From the NCBI GenBank assembly GCA_024704765.1, contig JAKMXF010000328.1, positions 62,001 to 126,000 of the forward strand: a stretch of DNA of 64,000 nucleotides, written 5' to 3'. Positions within the stretch are counted from its first letter, which is position 1, and each line of letters begins with the position of its first letter. A program made the position numbers and the translations under genes. Shown here one piece after another: positions 10,370 to 21,589 of this stretch. The DNA is from Oopsacas minuta (Eukaryota > Porifera > Hexactinellida > Lyssacinosida > Leucopsacidae). A model generated the notes under the pieces. The model did not search any database. It was not told where the DNA came from and worked only from the letters and a program-made list of their open reading frames with translations.

Positions 10370-11076
10370 CTCAGATAAAAATTGTTTTTAATTACAGCTT
10401 TTATTCTGTTTGGCAAAGCTCCAACCGCGGCACGTAAGACCTCTTGGGGAATTTTCTGTCATTTTGCTAGCAAAGATCTCTTCAAAGGCTCAATAGTTTG
10501 TGAGATTAACTACAGGATTTGTTTCGAGAATGGACCATACAAAATAAACCATGGGGTTTAGATCTGGTCTGTAAGGAGGCTACTGTTCTTTACTGATAAA
10601 CCCCGGGATATTGCTGTGAAGCCAATATTGAGTGGCATTTGAGGTATGGGCAGGGCTCCATCTTGTTGGAAGACGAACGAACTTCGATTGAACACTGTGT
10701 GCCCTAGATACTTCACAACCAGTTCTAAAATCAACTCTCGGTATGTAGAAACATTGATTTTAACTCCATTGGGGACAAAAACCAGAGGTGTACCCCAACA
10801 AGCGGATATTCCAGCCCAAGCGATCACTGACAGAGGTTTGTGCATCCGAGGGACATATCTGAGCATTTCTTTATTCCTACATGTAGTGGATGATATTATC
10901 CTGTCATTTTGACTATTAGAAACCTCGTGGATTGTGAACATTTTCTCATCTGAAAACAGGATATTTTCCAGACCACAAGTAGCGTGTCGACCAAGCTCCC
11001 CTTTACATATCAGTAATCTCTTCTCTTTAACCTGTTCGCTAAGGTAATGAACATACTTTCTCTCGTAACATCGCAA
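10370..11076 (-). pseudogene. Tc1/mariner (maT-like) transposase relic
   Basis: The main open frame (10558-11076) has LENILFSDEKMFTIHE with the first catalytic Asp, then HKPLSVIAWAGISACWGTPL and VPNGVKINVSTYRE, and FVFQQDGALP, the second Asp region, here with the usual AHT altered. Past an interruption near 10600, the reading continues weakly in another frame through a block resembling the end of the family. It is clearly related to the transposase at 51998-53130, which is more complete. No terminal repeats are visible. It is a 5'-truncated, decayed copy. Confidence 0.8.
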
Positions 11077-11873
11077 CCCTAAGGGGTGAGTAAGGTCTAG
11101 AGACTTGCGATAAGTTCTAGTTGATCGATCTCTGAAATTTTAAGAGGATTTTGGAACATTGTCTAGTATCCAATTATGCAATAATATTAAATAACTAAAT
11201 ATTGGAATAATTCTTGAAATTCTAAACTGGTAAACTTTCAAAATATATTAACAAAAGTTGAGCAAAGATACTTCTGTAATGGATACAGATATTTGTTTGA
11301 AATTGCCTAGTAAGAAAAGTAAGTTAATTAGAATTTCGATTTTAGCAAGGAGCAGCCATTTTCATCACTCTACCTAGTCTATCAATTTTCTCCGGATAAA
11401 ACATTCTGAAATTTCAATAATTCTAAAGTTTCATCATATATTGCATATCCTTTCAACTTATTTTTCTCAAGTGTGTGAGTTCTCCCCCAAACCGTTGAGC
11501 ATTTGAATATCCCATATATATTGACGAAATTACCCTATATTGGTCTATAAATAATCTACTTCTGAGATAACATCCCCCAAAGGCAGAAAATACTTCAAAC
11601 ATTGATTATATGGTAATTAATATTAATAATAATAAAATAATTAACAACTAACAACTATGATAATGAATATATGAACACAATACAAAGATATATAATGAGA
11701 GGTAATTATGATGAATTTATAGTAGTAAACATAGAACAAGGACCTATCTAAATACGAGTAGATTGTGAACAAGTAATAGAAGTAAATTAGAATTAGTTAG
11801 CTCAGGAGAAATTGAATAATAGTAATGAGGCGTCAATAGTGTTTTAGAGAAAATATCAATAAAATAAATTCAA
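11077..11873. other. AT-rich stretch without recognisable features
   Basis: I see no coding sequence or clear repeats. Confidence 0.4.
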
Positions 11874-12075
11874 AAAATACAAAATTGCAACCTGTGCCAA
11901 CAGCTTAGTCTATTAAATTCAATTTGTTTAAAAAGCGGGACTATTATTGGAGGCACTATGAAAGGTTAGGTTTAATCCCAATGCTCATAGTGCCTCCAGT
12001 TGATAATGCCACTTATTAAACAAATTGAATTTAATAGACTATGCTGTCGGCAAGGGTTACAATTTTGTATTTTTT
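11874..12075. repeat. Long hairpin (palindromic MITE)
   Basis: Two arms of about 90 bp pair around a short loop. The left arm contains AGTCTATTAAATTCAATTTG and GGAGGCACTATGA, and the right arm their reverse complements. An A-rich/T-rich pair (AAAAAATACAAAATTG) extends the stem outward. A single related half lies at 15598-15670. Non-coding. Confidence 0.85.
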
Positions 12076-12377
12076 CCTCGCTCCGCTCGGATCTAAAATC
12101 CACCAAACAATATATTTACAAATGAATATGATCATCCAACCTATATAATGTTCAATTTCTTTGCAGTAATTATCAGTTGACTAAATAATATTAATAGAAG
12201 GGAATACTGGAGATTTCATCGGTACAAATTCAAAAGAATCAAATTCTCAATCAACGTATTGAATTACCCCCTTTGCTGTATACAACAATCTTCTACGATT
12301 ATTCAAAGGTTATATAATCAGGCAAATACATGTCTTGTAAAGTATACATGGTAAATTTGAAAAACATTATGATCATA

Positions 12378-12841
12378 AAGGGGCGCATGCATTAGTCCAA
12401 ATTCGTATGTAAGCATTAGCCCAAATTACATATGTTTGCGCTAGTCCAAATATCAAAATCGGCATTATTCAAATTTTTGGTGATAGAATAAATGCATTCA
12501 TGGGAAAATTTCGTCGGGAGGAAATATAACAATGTACTTTTGTTGTTTTGAATCGAAATACTCTAAGCAACTCACAGCCGCTCCAGATACAACGATAATC
12601 CAATCAAAGAGCACACCACCTAACCTAATAGTCTACTGAAATGCTCATATTCTCAGCTCAAACCAATCTAGCTAGATAATTAATTCAAATTCAATTCTAG
12701 CCCCTTCCAACATGAGTTCTAAATACTCTCAGCAACTGACAGCCTGCTCCAAAACCAACTCACGCTAACATCACAAAAATTAGGACTAATGCCGATTTTG
12801 ATATTTGGACTAAAGAAAATATACGAATTTGGACGCCCCTT
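12378..12841. repeat. Inverted-repeat MITE (AAGGGGCG ends)
   Basis: About 464 bp. Ends AAGGGGCG and CGCCCCTT; the first and last 80-90 bp pair, sharing blocks such as TCCAAATTCGTAT and TAGTCCAAATATCAAAATCG. Repeats of the TAGTCCAAAT motif occur inside the left arm. I could not define a target duplication with confidence. No coding sequence. Confidence 0.75.
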
Positions 12842-13030
12842 CATTAATACTATCGAAATAATTAAAGCTACCGGTAAATTTAGATGCCCAATGAATGCAT
12901 ATTGTATACAACACTAAAAGTATCTATTGTTTAACCAATAAATATTTAACATCTAAGAGCAATAGAATTATACTGATGACATTGTGATATACAATGAATA
13001 TTTTTCATTTACTTTCAGCAATAAAACTAT

Positions 13031-15350
13031 AACACTGCCCTGCGTCAAATTTGCTGATTATTATCCATGGGTTGTTTTTAGTTAACTTGAGTATGCTGAT
13101 TCTCAATCTGTCATCAGAATTCCCCTATCACGTCTCGTTTTTACTCAAATGTCATTTTAATGTAAGTCGATTTTTTTAAGAACACTTCCCTAGAATAAAT
13201 GATTATATTTGATACATGTGTGAATTTTTGTCTTTTGAAATAAACAGATGCGTGCTTTATTGCATTTTAATTTTTGTCCCTTTAACTCCATTCTTTTCTA
13301 CATAATTTTTTTATTTTTATTTTTGTTATATACAGCTTTATTGTACTATAGTCTACTATTTTGATATTTTATTATCATATGGCTTATCGGAGAAGGTGCA
13401 GTAATGATCCAGACGTCTTTTGTTATATTTGTGGGAGTTTTATGACTTCTAAACAAACTACGGCAATAACAGGATTTGTTAAAAAAGCATATTTAGATAT
13501 TTTGGAATGAGATTAGGTGATCAAGACAAAACATGGGCTCCACATACAGTGTGCCGATCTTGTGTAGAAAATTTGAGACAATGGACAAAAGGAATCAGAA
13601 AGAGTTTAAGTTTTGGAATTCCAATGATATGGAGAGAGCCACAAAATCACATTAGCGATTGTTACTTTTGTATGGCGAATATTTCCGGATTCAATGCTAA
13701 AACCAAGTCATTGATCAAGTATCCAAATTTACATTCAGCAATACGACCCGTTCCCCATTCTATTGATGTACCTGTTCCAAAATTTACTAATTTGGATGTT
13801 ATCTCGGAAATTGATGATTGTGAAACTAGAGATTCATTAATTAGAGAAGATGAGGATTTTATTCCGTGTGTATTATCTCGTTCTAATTCTCCACAGTTAT
13901 TTAATCAGTCTGAATTAAATGATTTGGTACGTGATTTAGATTTACCTAAAGAATCTGCGGAGTTGTTAGGTTCTAGGCTAAAAGAAAAAAACTTGCTTCT
14001 CCCAGAAACAAAATTTTACTCATATAGGAACAGAGAGATCGAATTTTTGAAATATTTCATAATGGAAGACGGATTTGTGTTTTGTCATGATGTTTCACCG
14101 CTAGTTAATGCTCTTGGATGTCCGTATGTACCTAATGATTGGAGACTCTTTATTGATAGTTCAAAACAAAGTTTGAAATGTGTTCTACTTCATAATGGCA
14201 ACAAATTTAGTTCCATACCAATTGGACATTCAGTAAGTTTAAAGGAACGATATGATAACATGAAAATTGTGCTTCATAAAATTAATTATCACCAGCACAA
14301 TTGGGTAATCTGTGGTGACTTAAAGATCATATGCATTCTTTTGGGACAGCAATCAGGATATACAAAATACCCTTGTTTTTTATGCTTATGGGACAGTCGT
14401 GCAAAGAGCGAACACTATTCTAGACAGAGCTGGCCAGCTAGAACCAATCTTAATGTTGGAGATAAGACCATTATTCACGAGCCTCTAGTGGATCCTCTCA
14501 AGATTTTGCTTCCACCACTTCATATAAAATTAGGATTGATGAAACAGTTTGTAAGGGCATTAGATAAAGAAGGAAATTGTTTCAAATATATTACCGAGAA
14601 ATTTTACTACCTAAGTGATGAAAAAAGAAAAGCCGGTATATTCGACGGTCCTCAGATAAGACAACTTGTTCGAGATGATAATTTTTCAAATTCTATGATA
14701 TGCAAAGAAAAATGTACATGGAATGCATTTGTAGATGTCATGAAAAACTTCTTGGGAAATACGAAATCTCCTAATTATAAAATACTTGTGAATGAGTTGA
14801 TTGAATCTTACAAGAATCTCGGCTGCAATATGAGTGTAAAAGTTCACTTTCTTCACAGTCATATTGACTATTTTCCAGAGAATCTTGGAGCTGTTTCCGA
14901 GGAGCAAGGTGAACGATTCCACCAAGACATAAAAACAATGGAAACACGATATCAGGGGAGGTGGGACGTTCATATGATGGCTGATTACTGCTGGTGCCTC
15001 AAGAGAGATTGTATTGATGTTATTCATGCTAGAATGTCAAAAAACGGAAATTTACTCCTGATTCAGACTAATATATTCAAATTATTTATTAACTAAGATT
15101 ATATTATCAATAAAAATTTTATTGTAATTCTTAGTAAAAATTTATAAATGGCAGATTTTCACTATTTTACTTGTAGAGGTATCATGCATTCATCGATAAA
15201 TACACCAATATTTAAAAATAATTTTGCAAAAAAACTAGACGTGATACGTATATTTTACAAAATTATTTAAAATCAGTATTAAAATGTGGATTAGAAAATG
15301 TTTTGCAATAACAATCAGCAAATAAAATTTTTTTTTCCGCAGGGCTGTGT
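13031..15350 (+). mobile_element. CxxC-family DNA transposon, copy 2 (complete)
   Basis: About 2.3 kb. The left end reads TAACACTGCCCTGCGTCAAA; the right end read inward on the - strand is TTACACAGCCCTGCGG. Inside each end a CAGCAAAT/ATTTGCTG block is also shared, so the terminal inverted repeats are about 30 bp but imperfect. The gene runs outward from 13379 with about 350 bp before and 250 bp after it. I could not settle the target duplication. The left 1.2 kb of gene plus leader is nearly identical to copy 1. Confidence 0.8.
13379..15096 (+). pseudogene. CxxC-type putative transposase, one frameshift
   Basis: The ATG at 13379 opens MAYRRRC with the CYICG motif. The frame then hits a stop (TGA at 13507-13509) because one A is missing near 13496-13498 compared with copy 1 (TTTAGATATTTT here, TTTAGAATATTTT there). 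After the shift the frame is open for 529 codons to 15096. A repaired protein would be about 572 residues. Motifs: VCRSC and DCYFC zinc-like pairs, an LFNQSELNDLVRDLDLPKES region, WRLFIDSSKQSLKCVLLHNG with a putative first Asp, WVICGDLK with a putative second Asp, FCLWDSRAK, PLHIKLGLMK and a C-terminal EEQGERFHQDI block that could give the third acidic residue. The DDE/D reading is inference from these islands and from the terminal inverted repeats. Confidence 0.85.
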
Positions 15351-15664
15351 AACCAATATAAAAATTCGTCAAGAGTACAATTTGTTTCTCTTTTGAAAGG
15401 TGAAAAATTTGGCATTTTTCCTTTCATAATTTTTTGCTAGAGGCCAGACAAAGTTTGACCAGTGTGAAATAGTGGCACTTAGTGTCCGATTGATTAGCAA
15501 AGGGGAGGAGGCACACCCGACAAATATCTCCAATAATTCTCACACAGTTTATCACCTTAATTCTATCCAGTTTTGCTGCAGCCCTTTTACGGAGAAAAAA
15601 TATATAATTACAACCTGTGCCGATAGCTTAGTCAATTAACCTCAATTTATTTTTAAAGTGGCAC
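15351..15664. other. Non-coding; half-copy of hairpin MITE at 15598-15664
   Basis: No gene. The right part (ACCTGTGCCGATAGCTTAGT...) resembles one arm of the hairpin element at 11874-12075, including the step from the AT-rich stem into GTGGCACTATTA. The opposite arm is missing, and the hAT relic begins at once. Confidence 0.5.
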
Positions 15665-17412
15665 TATTAATTGGTATCTCGATTTATTCCACCAGAAACT
15701 TCTTCCAAGGTAATAATCAACGAATCATAAGTGTGGCAAATCGCATTAACAGAAGCTTGCCTGCAGGTCCATCTTGTATCTGATAGCTTTGGTAGCTGAC
15801 GTACTTGCTTCTCTGGGTGAAGCTCCTTTTGCATTGACACGAAGATCATATGTGCTTAGAGGAAGAAATGAATACATAGAGAGCCTCAAGCAATAAGAAA
15901 AAATCACAAGCAAATTGAATCTTCTTTGCGCAGTCAACGAGAACTAAGTTTAGTTTGTGTGCATAGCAATGGATGTACATTGCATAGGGATATATTTCTT
16001 TCATTCGCTGCTGCACACCGTGACAGTTTCCACTCATGACAGCAGCTCCATCATATCCTTGAGATACGATGCAAGCACGATCCAACCCATGTTTATTGAG
16101 AGTGGATATGAGGTAAGTTGTCAAACTCTCAGCAGTTAGATTAGTTCAGTCCACGAAAGTAAGGAATCTCTCATGAATGTTTGCTTTGTCGTCAACGTAC
16201 CTAACAATAATAGCCAGTTGCTCCTTGTTGCTTTCATCTTTTGATTCGTCTGCAAGCAGCAAAAAGGAAATCGCTTTCCGTACACTATCACAAATTTTTA
16301 TTCTAAGCATGTCACCCATGATATTTAATAACAAATTCTGAACTTCTGGTGAACGATAAGTTGCATTTTGTGGGCCATGTTCGAATCTATGTTGGATAAT
16401 TGGGTCATGGTTGCCAATAACTTGCAGTACCTCAAAAAAGTTTCCTTTGTTCAGTGAATTTTCGGATTCATCATGTCTTCGGAAGGCAATTTCAAGGCTA
16501 CTACACAAGAGTATAACTTCGGCGATACTCTTAATATAATGTCAATTTAGGCGGATCTGCTCACTTCTTGACGAATCAATGCGACTCTCAATTGATGTAC
16601 CAATCCTTTCATTTTGTTTATATTCATGCCATGAAACCATCGCGTTGATGTGTGTAAGGCATTTATCATGACAGTGGAGGGTACCATCTCTTCCTGTTGC
16701 ATGCTTCCAGTCTCTAAATCCTACACTTTTAAACGCATCTTCAGTTCTACCACTTACAGTATTAAAAATGGGGCATGGGTAGCAGAAACCAGCGTCTCTT
16801 TCTACTGAGTATTCCAACCAACTAAAAGTGACAAACCAATCTGGATTGAATTGTCTTTTCTTAGTTCCCACTAATGTTGAAGGAAATCGACAAGTATGTC
16901 GATTGGGCTGAACCGGCTTATTATTAGGCCCTTAAGCAATATCTAAAGGTGGCTGAAGATTGACATTGGGAATTTCAGGAGAAATTGATAATTGCGTTGG
17001 TGCCATACTGGGTAGTGTTGTTTCCTCAATTGGATCAGAACTGACAAGATTAGTAGTATCACATGTAGGCACGAAGTCAGGCTCTTGTGCTTCCTGAGAA
17101 TGAGAAGGTAAATATTATCATAAGTAATATCAATATCATCTTCAGAAGTTAGCTTTATTCTCTTGTAAGTGGCAAACAAAGTTAGCTGCGAGCTGTTGGT
17201 AATGTTAAATTTTCGAGACATATATGCTAATTACTAAATATAATAAATCGTAGAATAGTAAATTAGGTAAAAAAGTAAAAGGAATTGATATATGTAATAT
17301 AACAATTAATAGGGATGAACTGATGTGAGTGTACAGACATAATATTTATTGCCTGGGCACAGAGAAGTTGGCCGGGCACAGGCCAGCAGGCCCGTGCTTA
17401 GCTACGCCACTG
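15665..17412 (-). mobile_element. ZMYM1-like hAT element, 3'-truncated
   Basis: The 5' end relative to its gene is at 17412, reading inward CAGTGGCGTAGC, a typical hAT terminus. The opposite end is absent; the element is cut at about 15665, before its C-terminal dimerisation domain. The two short hAT derivatives at 7627-8303 and 40280-41168 keep just the domain that is lost here. Confidence 0.75.
15667..17221 (-). pseudogene. ZMYM1-like hAT transposase pseudogene
   Basis: Reading from 17221 downward: MSRKFNITNSSQLTLF, a decayed linker, then a TTF-type zinc-finger domain (FNPDWFVTFSWLEYS ... DAGFCYPC, about 16750-16850). The core has FLLLADESKDESNKEQLAI with the first catalytic Asp region (about 16210-16270), SQGYDGAAVMSG with the second (about 16020-16070), and HCYAHKLNLVL. 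It is disabled by a stop near 16542 (after SEQIRLN), a stop near 16146 (after LTFVD) and a frameshift near 15850. The C-terminal Glu and dimerisation domain are missing. Role when intact: a cut-and-paste transposase producing 8-bp duplications. Confidence 0.88.
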
Positions 17413-17731
17413 AATTACCTCAAGATTTCTAATTATGTCCCGAAAATAAGTATAAATCAAAAATATCATTCAGGAATACACCTTCATTAGCTTATTCTCT
17501 TGAAAGTAAATCCCCTTGCACTTTCTGACAAATTCTTCTTTCTGTAGCGATCACTCTTGATTTCTGGTGGGATAATATTCGTCTGGAGGTATCCACGAAT
17601 TGCTTCATACTCTGTCGCATCCAAATGAAAAATGTCAAAGTAGATATAAGTGTTGATGTTGAAATCTAGAAATAAAGTAAAATGTTAGTGCATGCATTTA
17701 GGATGACACACATGTATAAATACGAATACTA
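17413..17731 (-). other. Mostly non-coding; possible integrase-like fragment
   Basis: On the - strand at about 17515-17640 there is a readable peptide, DATEYEAIRGYL followed by QTNIIPPEIKS and DRYRKKN. It resembles the N-terminal region of SCAND3/Ginger-type integrase proteins. The match is short and from memory, so only a hint. The TA at 17730-17731 is the target site of the next element. Confidence 0.3.
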
Positions 17732-19073
17732 CAGGGTGTTAAGAAATTGATGCCCTAATTATATTTGAGTAACAGTTTGAAATCAGCGGTATAGAATGTG
17801 GTGATCACTTTCCAATATAACCGCCTTTACGTTTTATACATTCTTTAACTCTATTACACATCCCTAATACTAAATTCTCCAAAATTTCTGGAGATATCCT
17901 CGACCAAGCCAGCTTTACATGATTTTCCAGCATCAAAACGTTGGTTGGAATAAGCATCATTTGAATATCATGTTAGACTATTGACCACAAATTTTCAATG
18001 GGATTGAGGTCCGAGAGTTACCTGGCCAAGTTTTCTTTGTCCAAAATTCGACTAAATTGTTATCACACCATTCTTGCGTTCTTTTGGCAGTGTGGGCTGG
18101 AGCACCATCCTGTTGAAAGATGGCTCGTGACATGTCTGGCAACATCTTGCGACGTAAAATACTCGCTTCTTCTGGTTGACGCTGCATAGTAGACATCAAT
18201 GACTTATTCAATATCTCTTACATAATAATCCGCGTTAACAGTTTGACCTTTGGGGATGATATGGAGTTCTGATACTGCACGATATGACATCATACCCCAA
18301 ACGAGGATTTTTGAGGGGAATTTCACGGTTTCAGTTGGTAAAATTTGAGACTGTTTGTAAGCCCAGACACGATCATTCTGATGGTTAAGTGAGGATATAA
18401 TTCGAAGGGAGACTCATCTGAGCACAGTACCCGGTGCCACTCTTCATTTTTCTAGGATTTCCGATCTTTACAAAATTGGAGGCGAGCCATCCGCTGTTTT
18501 TCAGTGATTTTTGGCTGTTTTTGAGGTTTAAAGGGCTTGACAGAGAGTGTACTTCTTAAATATGTATGTACTGTTACATGAGACACTGGGCATCTCTTGG
18601 AGTGTAAGCGCTTAGCCAATCTCCGCGTTGATTGGTGTCTTTTGCAAATCGATTTTGCAATGACGATTTTAGCAATTTTTGTGATTGTGGATTTGCGTCT
18701 ACGTCCAGGCTTGTTTTCGAGGGAGCGACCTGACTTATTGCGGCTCAACCAATGTCGACTTGTTCGAATTTTTATTCCTAAGCTCTGTGAAACCCGTATC
18801 TGAGTCATTCCACTCAATACCATTCCTACTGCCCTGCTTCTTGTGGCGGAAGTAGCTTCTTTGACAATTAGTATACGCTATAATTCGTACAATCGGGTTT
18901 GATAATATACAAAATAGAAATTGGCATTCTGACTGAGAGTGATATACTAAAATTGTCTAAAACTGGTTGTCAAATTGAAATAAGAGTGGGTGTATTTCAT
19001 AAGATTGAACACTGAAACTATGGTTACATTATTGTAGATTAAGTGATTAGGGCATCAATTTCTTAACACCCTG
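17732..19073 (-). mobile_element. Tc1-like element (DD37E type), TA target
   Basis: 1342 bp between TA dinucleotides (17730-17731 and 19074-19075). Perfect terminal inverted repeats of at least 27 bp start CAGGGTGTTAAGAAATTGAT and end with its complement. The internal gene is on the - strand. It interrupts the 3' end of the Helitron helicase relic, whose readable sequence starts immediately beyond 19075. Confidence 0.93.
17978..18880 (-). pseudogene. Tc1 transposase pseudogene
   Basis: The N-terminal helix-turn-helix part is open from about 18880 to 18452, with RAVGMVLSGMTQIRVSQSLG, RRRKSTITK and LAKRLHSKRCPVSHVTV. The middle is broken but shows RVWAYKQSQILPTETVKFPS and LVWGMMSYRAVSELHII (about 18260-18340). 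The C-terminal part has FQQDGAPAHTAKRTQEWC (second Asp). A one-base shift turns the DLNPIENLWSIV block at about 17985-18020 out of frame. Restoring the frame gives about 37 residues between the second Asp and the Glu, the DD37E class, as in 58362-59431. Dead copy with excellent ends. Confidence 0.88.
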
Positions 19074-19076
19074 TAT

Positions 19077-20820
19077 GTGACTAGGGATGAAATGTTGATA
19101 TTCCTTGATTTGCAATTGCTACTTTCGGGTCAAAATCCTATGCAACAGTGCTTCCGATACGATGAAAGGAAATTGCTCTCTAACTATTTATATGGAACTC
19201 ACACCTTTCCCTTATTGAAACTTCATGTTTCTAACCCGATAGGAGTCCAGTTCTTTGGAACAGTAACATCTTTCGAGTAACGAGCTCTAGAGTTTGCTCT
19301 TTTATCTTTTCCAACTGTTGGATCATCAAATTCCATCCAGAGAATACAGGGAACACTTTTCATGTGTATTACTCCTTGTTCCATATTCTATTCTCGTAAG
19401 ATAAAAGTAGCTCCATTCAGAAGACCGTCTGCAGTGTCGTTATTAATCGTCATAAGGTATCTAGCAGATATCATCAGGTAGTCCTTGAGTGCCTGATGCT
19501 TCAAACCTTGAATAGTGGTCCTCATTTGGTCATAAATGTCTAGCATTATCACCTACTAAAGATTCAATAGCTATAAACTTACAACCCTCAGTAATTAATT
19601 TATTCAGTACAGTCTCGTTATGAACATTAACACTAGCGTTAGCACTGAATAAAAGTATAGCTTTAGGAGGAAGATCAATGAAAAATTGTTTTCAATTTGT
19701 CTACTTTTAAACAGATTAGTACCATCCTCCGTTAATGGACAGTTAGCAAAATTGTTCAATGCAATTGCAAATTTTTGATCTTCTTTTGTCTCATTATCTC
19801 AGTTAGTTCTACAAAAGGAAACTTTTCGCAAAGATAAGGCCCAACTAATCCATCATAATTCTCACGAGTAGTATTTGATACTTGAAAAACTTAGGTATCT
19901 TTTACTGGATGAAGTTGATGGAAATCTCCTACACAGAATATGGATACTCCACAAAGTCAAGTGAGTTATCCATAATCGCTTTGAGTCGGCTATTAACTTG
20001 AGATAGAATTTTACTACCAACCATGGATATCTTGTCAATAATCATAACTTTCAATGGACTTTGTTTACTTCTTAAAGTGTTGCATACATCAGAAGATAAG
20101 TTGGGAGCGGGGCCGTTTAATTCAGTTACTTGTAAAGCAAATGCACAATGTAGTGTCATATCATGGATATTATGTGTAGCTTTACCAGTAGGAGCTGTTA
20201 ATAAAACCTTAACAGCATCAGGGTTAGTACCTGGTAACGAATCAACGTATCTTACCAAACCTTCGCATAAAGCTCGTATTACGTACTTTTACCTACTCCT
20301 GCACCTCCTCCTATGTAGAGATACATATGAAGTTGCATAATCGTTTTGAAGCAATGTAGTGTATCCAGAAAATTTGCCCATTGAATTGTATTTAAATTCC
20401 TACACATTTGTATAAATTCCTCATCAGTGCTGATATTAGGCCAATTTAAAATCCACCTGGAGGTTTCCAGGAGGATTGCTAGTCGGGTCTACATTCCAGA
20501 TATTAACTCCAGGATTATCAATCAGGTAATCAGTGGCTTCAATCACATCAATACCGTCATTATTCATTATTTCCTCAATAGCAATTCCATCAAAGTTAAT
20601 CTCATCAGAATCTAAATCCTCTAGGATATGTATAGCCTTATCAATTGAGGACTGGTCTCTACTTCAAATAATGACCTGTTTTGTGTAAATAATTCAAGAT
20701 TAGATTCATAAATACTCGTATAATCTAGAGTATCGGAGCCACTCTCTTCTCTTCAAGGTACACAAAACATTAATTGTTCTCTATAGAAGTTATCTCCGTC
20801 CTGTATAACAGTGGTTCTCA
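19077..20820 (-). pseudogene. Helitron-type PIF1-like helicase relic
   Basis: On the - strand from about 20820 the order of blocks is NFYREQLMFCVP, MCRNLNTIQWANFLDTLH, the Walker A motif GGGAGVGKST (about 20290-20320), a frameshift, then a long open stretch (19929-20258) with SLPGTNPDAVKVLLTAPTGK, LHCAFAL and VMIIDKISM, the Walker B position with K where E is usual. After another shift come VSIFCVGDFHQLHPVKDT, LLFSANASVNVHNE and TINNDTADGLLNGATFIL. Such arrays are typical of the C-terminal helicase of Helitrons. The Rep domain and the CTRR end are not visible. The 3' end abuts the Tc1 element. Confidence 0.85.
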
Positions 20821-21589
20821 AACTGGGGGTCGCGGAACGGTTATGGAAATTGATTTACGAAAAACCTTTTTAGAGCGTTAAATGCAACAATCATACTATG
20901 TTGAGAATAGGTATAACTTCAATTGATAGTTTTTAAATAGATTGTATCTTTGCTAATGGGAGAGCTGCATTTGTCCGAATTTTGTAGTATGCATTTATCC
21001 GAATTTTGAAGTATGCATTGCCTGACAGAATTAAGCATTGTTATTCATATGATATTTCGTCGCTAATAATTGATAGGTGACATATACTCAAGGTGTCTTC
21101 AGTATACCAGAAATATGTCGATTCCGTATTTTAACTCACATTGCTTTCAGGATGGACTATTTCTCGTATAATAGATTATTCCTGTTGAGAATTGGGAAAT
21201 GGGATTTTTTCGCATTTTTCCTGAGGGAATTGACTTCCCGTAAAAATGTTGTAAATATCACCCTGATTAAGGAGATTTTCATCACTACAAATCACAGGAT
21301 AGGATTTACTGTTATTAGGTTCTAGTATTCTTGTCGTACAAGTTTTGGCTTTCATTTTCACTTACTACTGAGCCAAAGCTTTTACCTGCTACTAGTTTGT
21401 TCCAATTTCCTTCATTCAGGCCTTACATTAGTCGGACAAATAATACTTCAGTCGACCTGATGTATACTATAAAATTCGGACAATCGCTTGCGTCCCTTTC
21501 TAATTATCGATTATTATTTTAGTTATTAATTTGGTATCGTTGAAAAAGAAATTTATGACCAAACGAAAGTGAGGACAATTCGATATCGG
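20821..21589. other. No gene; repeat-like DNA with a lone hAT-type end
   Basis: CAGTGGTTCTCAAACTGGGG, starting at 20809, looks like the terminus of a hAT-related element, but I found no partner end. At 20968-21010 the motif TTTGTCCGAATTTT/TTATCCGAATTTT is repeated. Nothing coding is recognisable. Confidence 0.35.
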
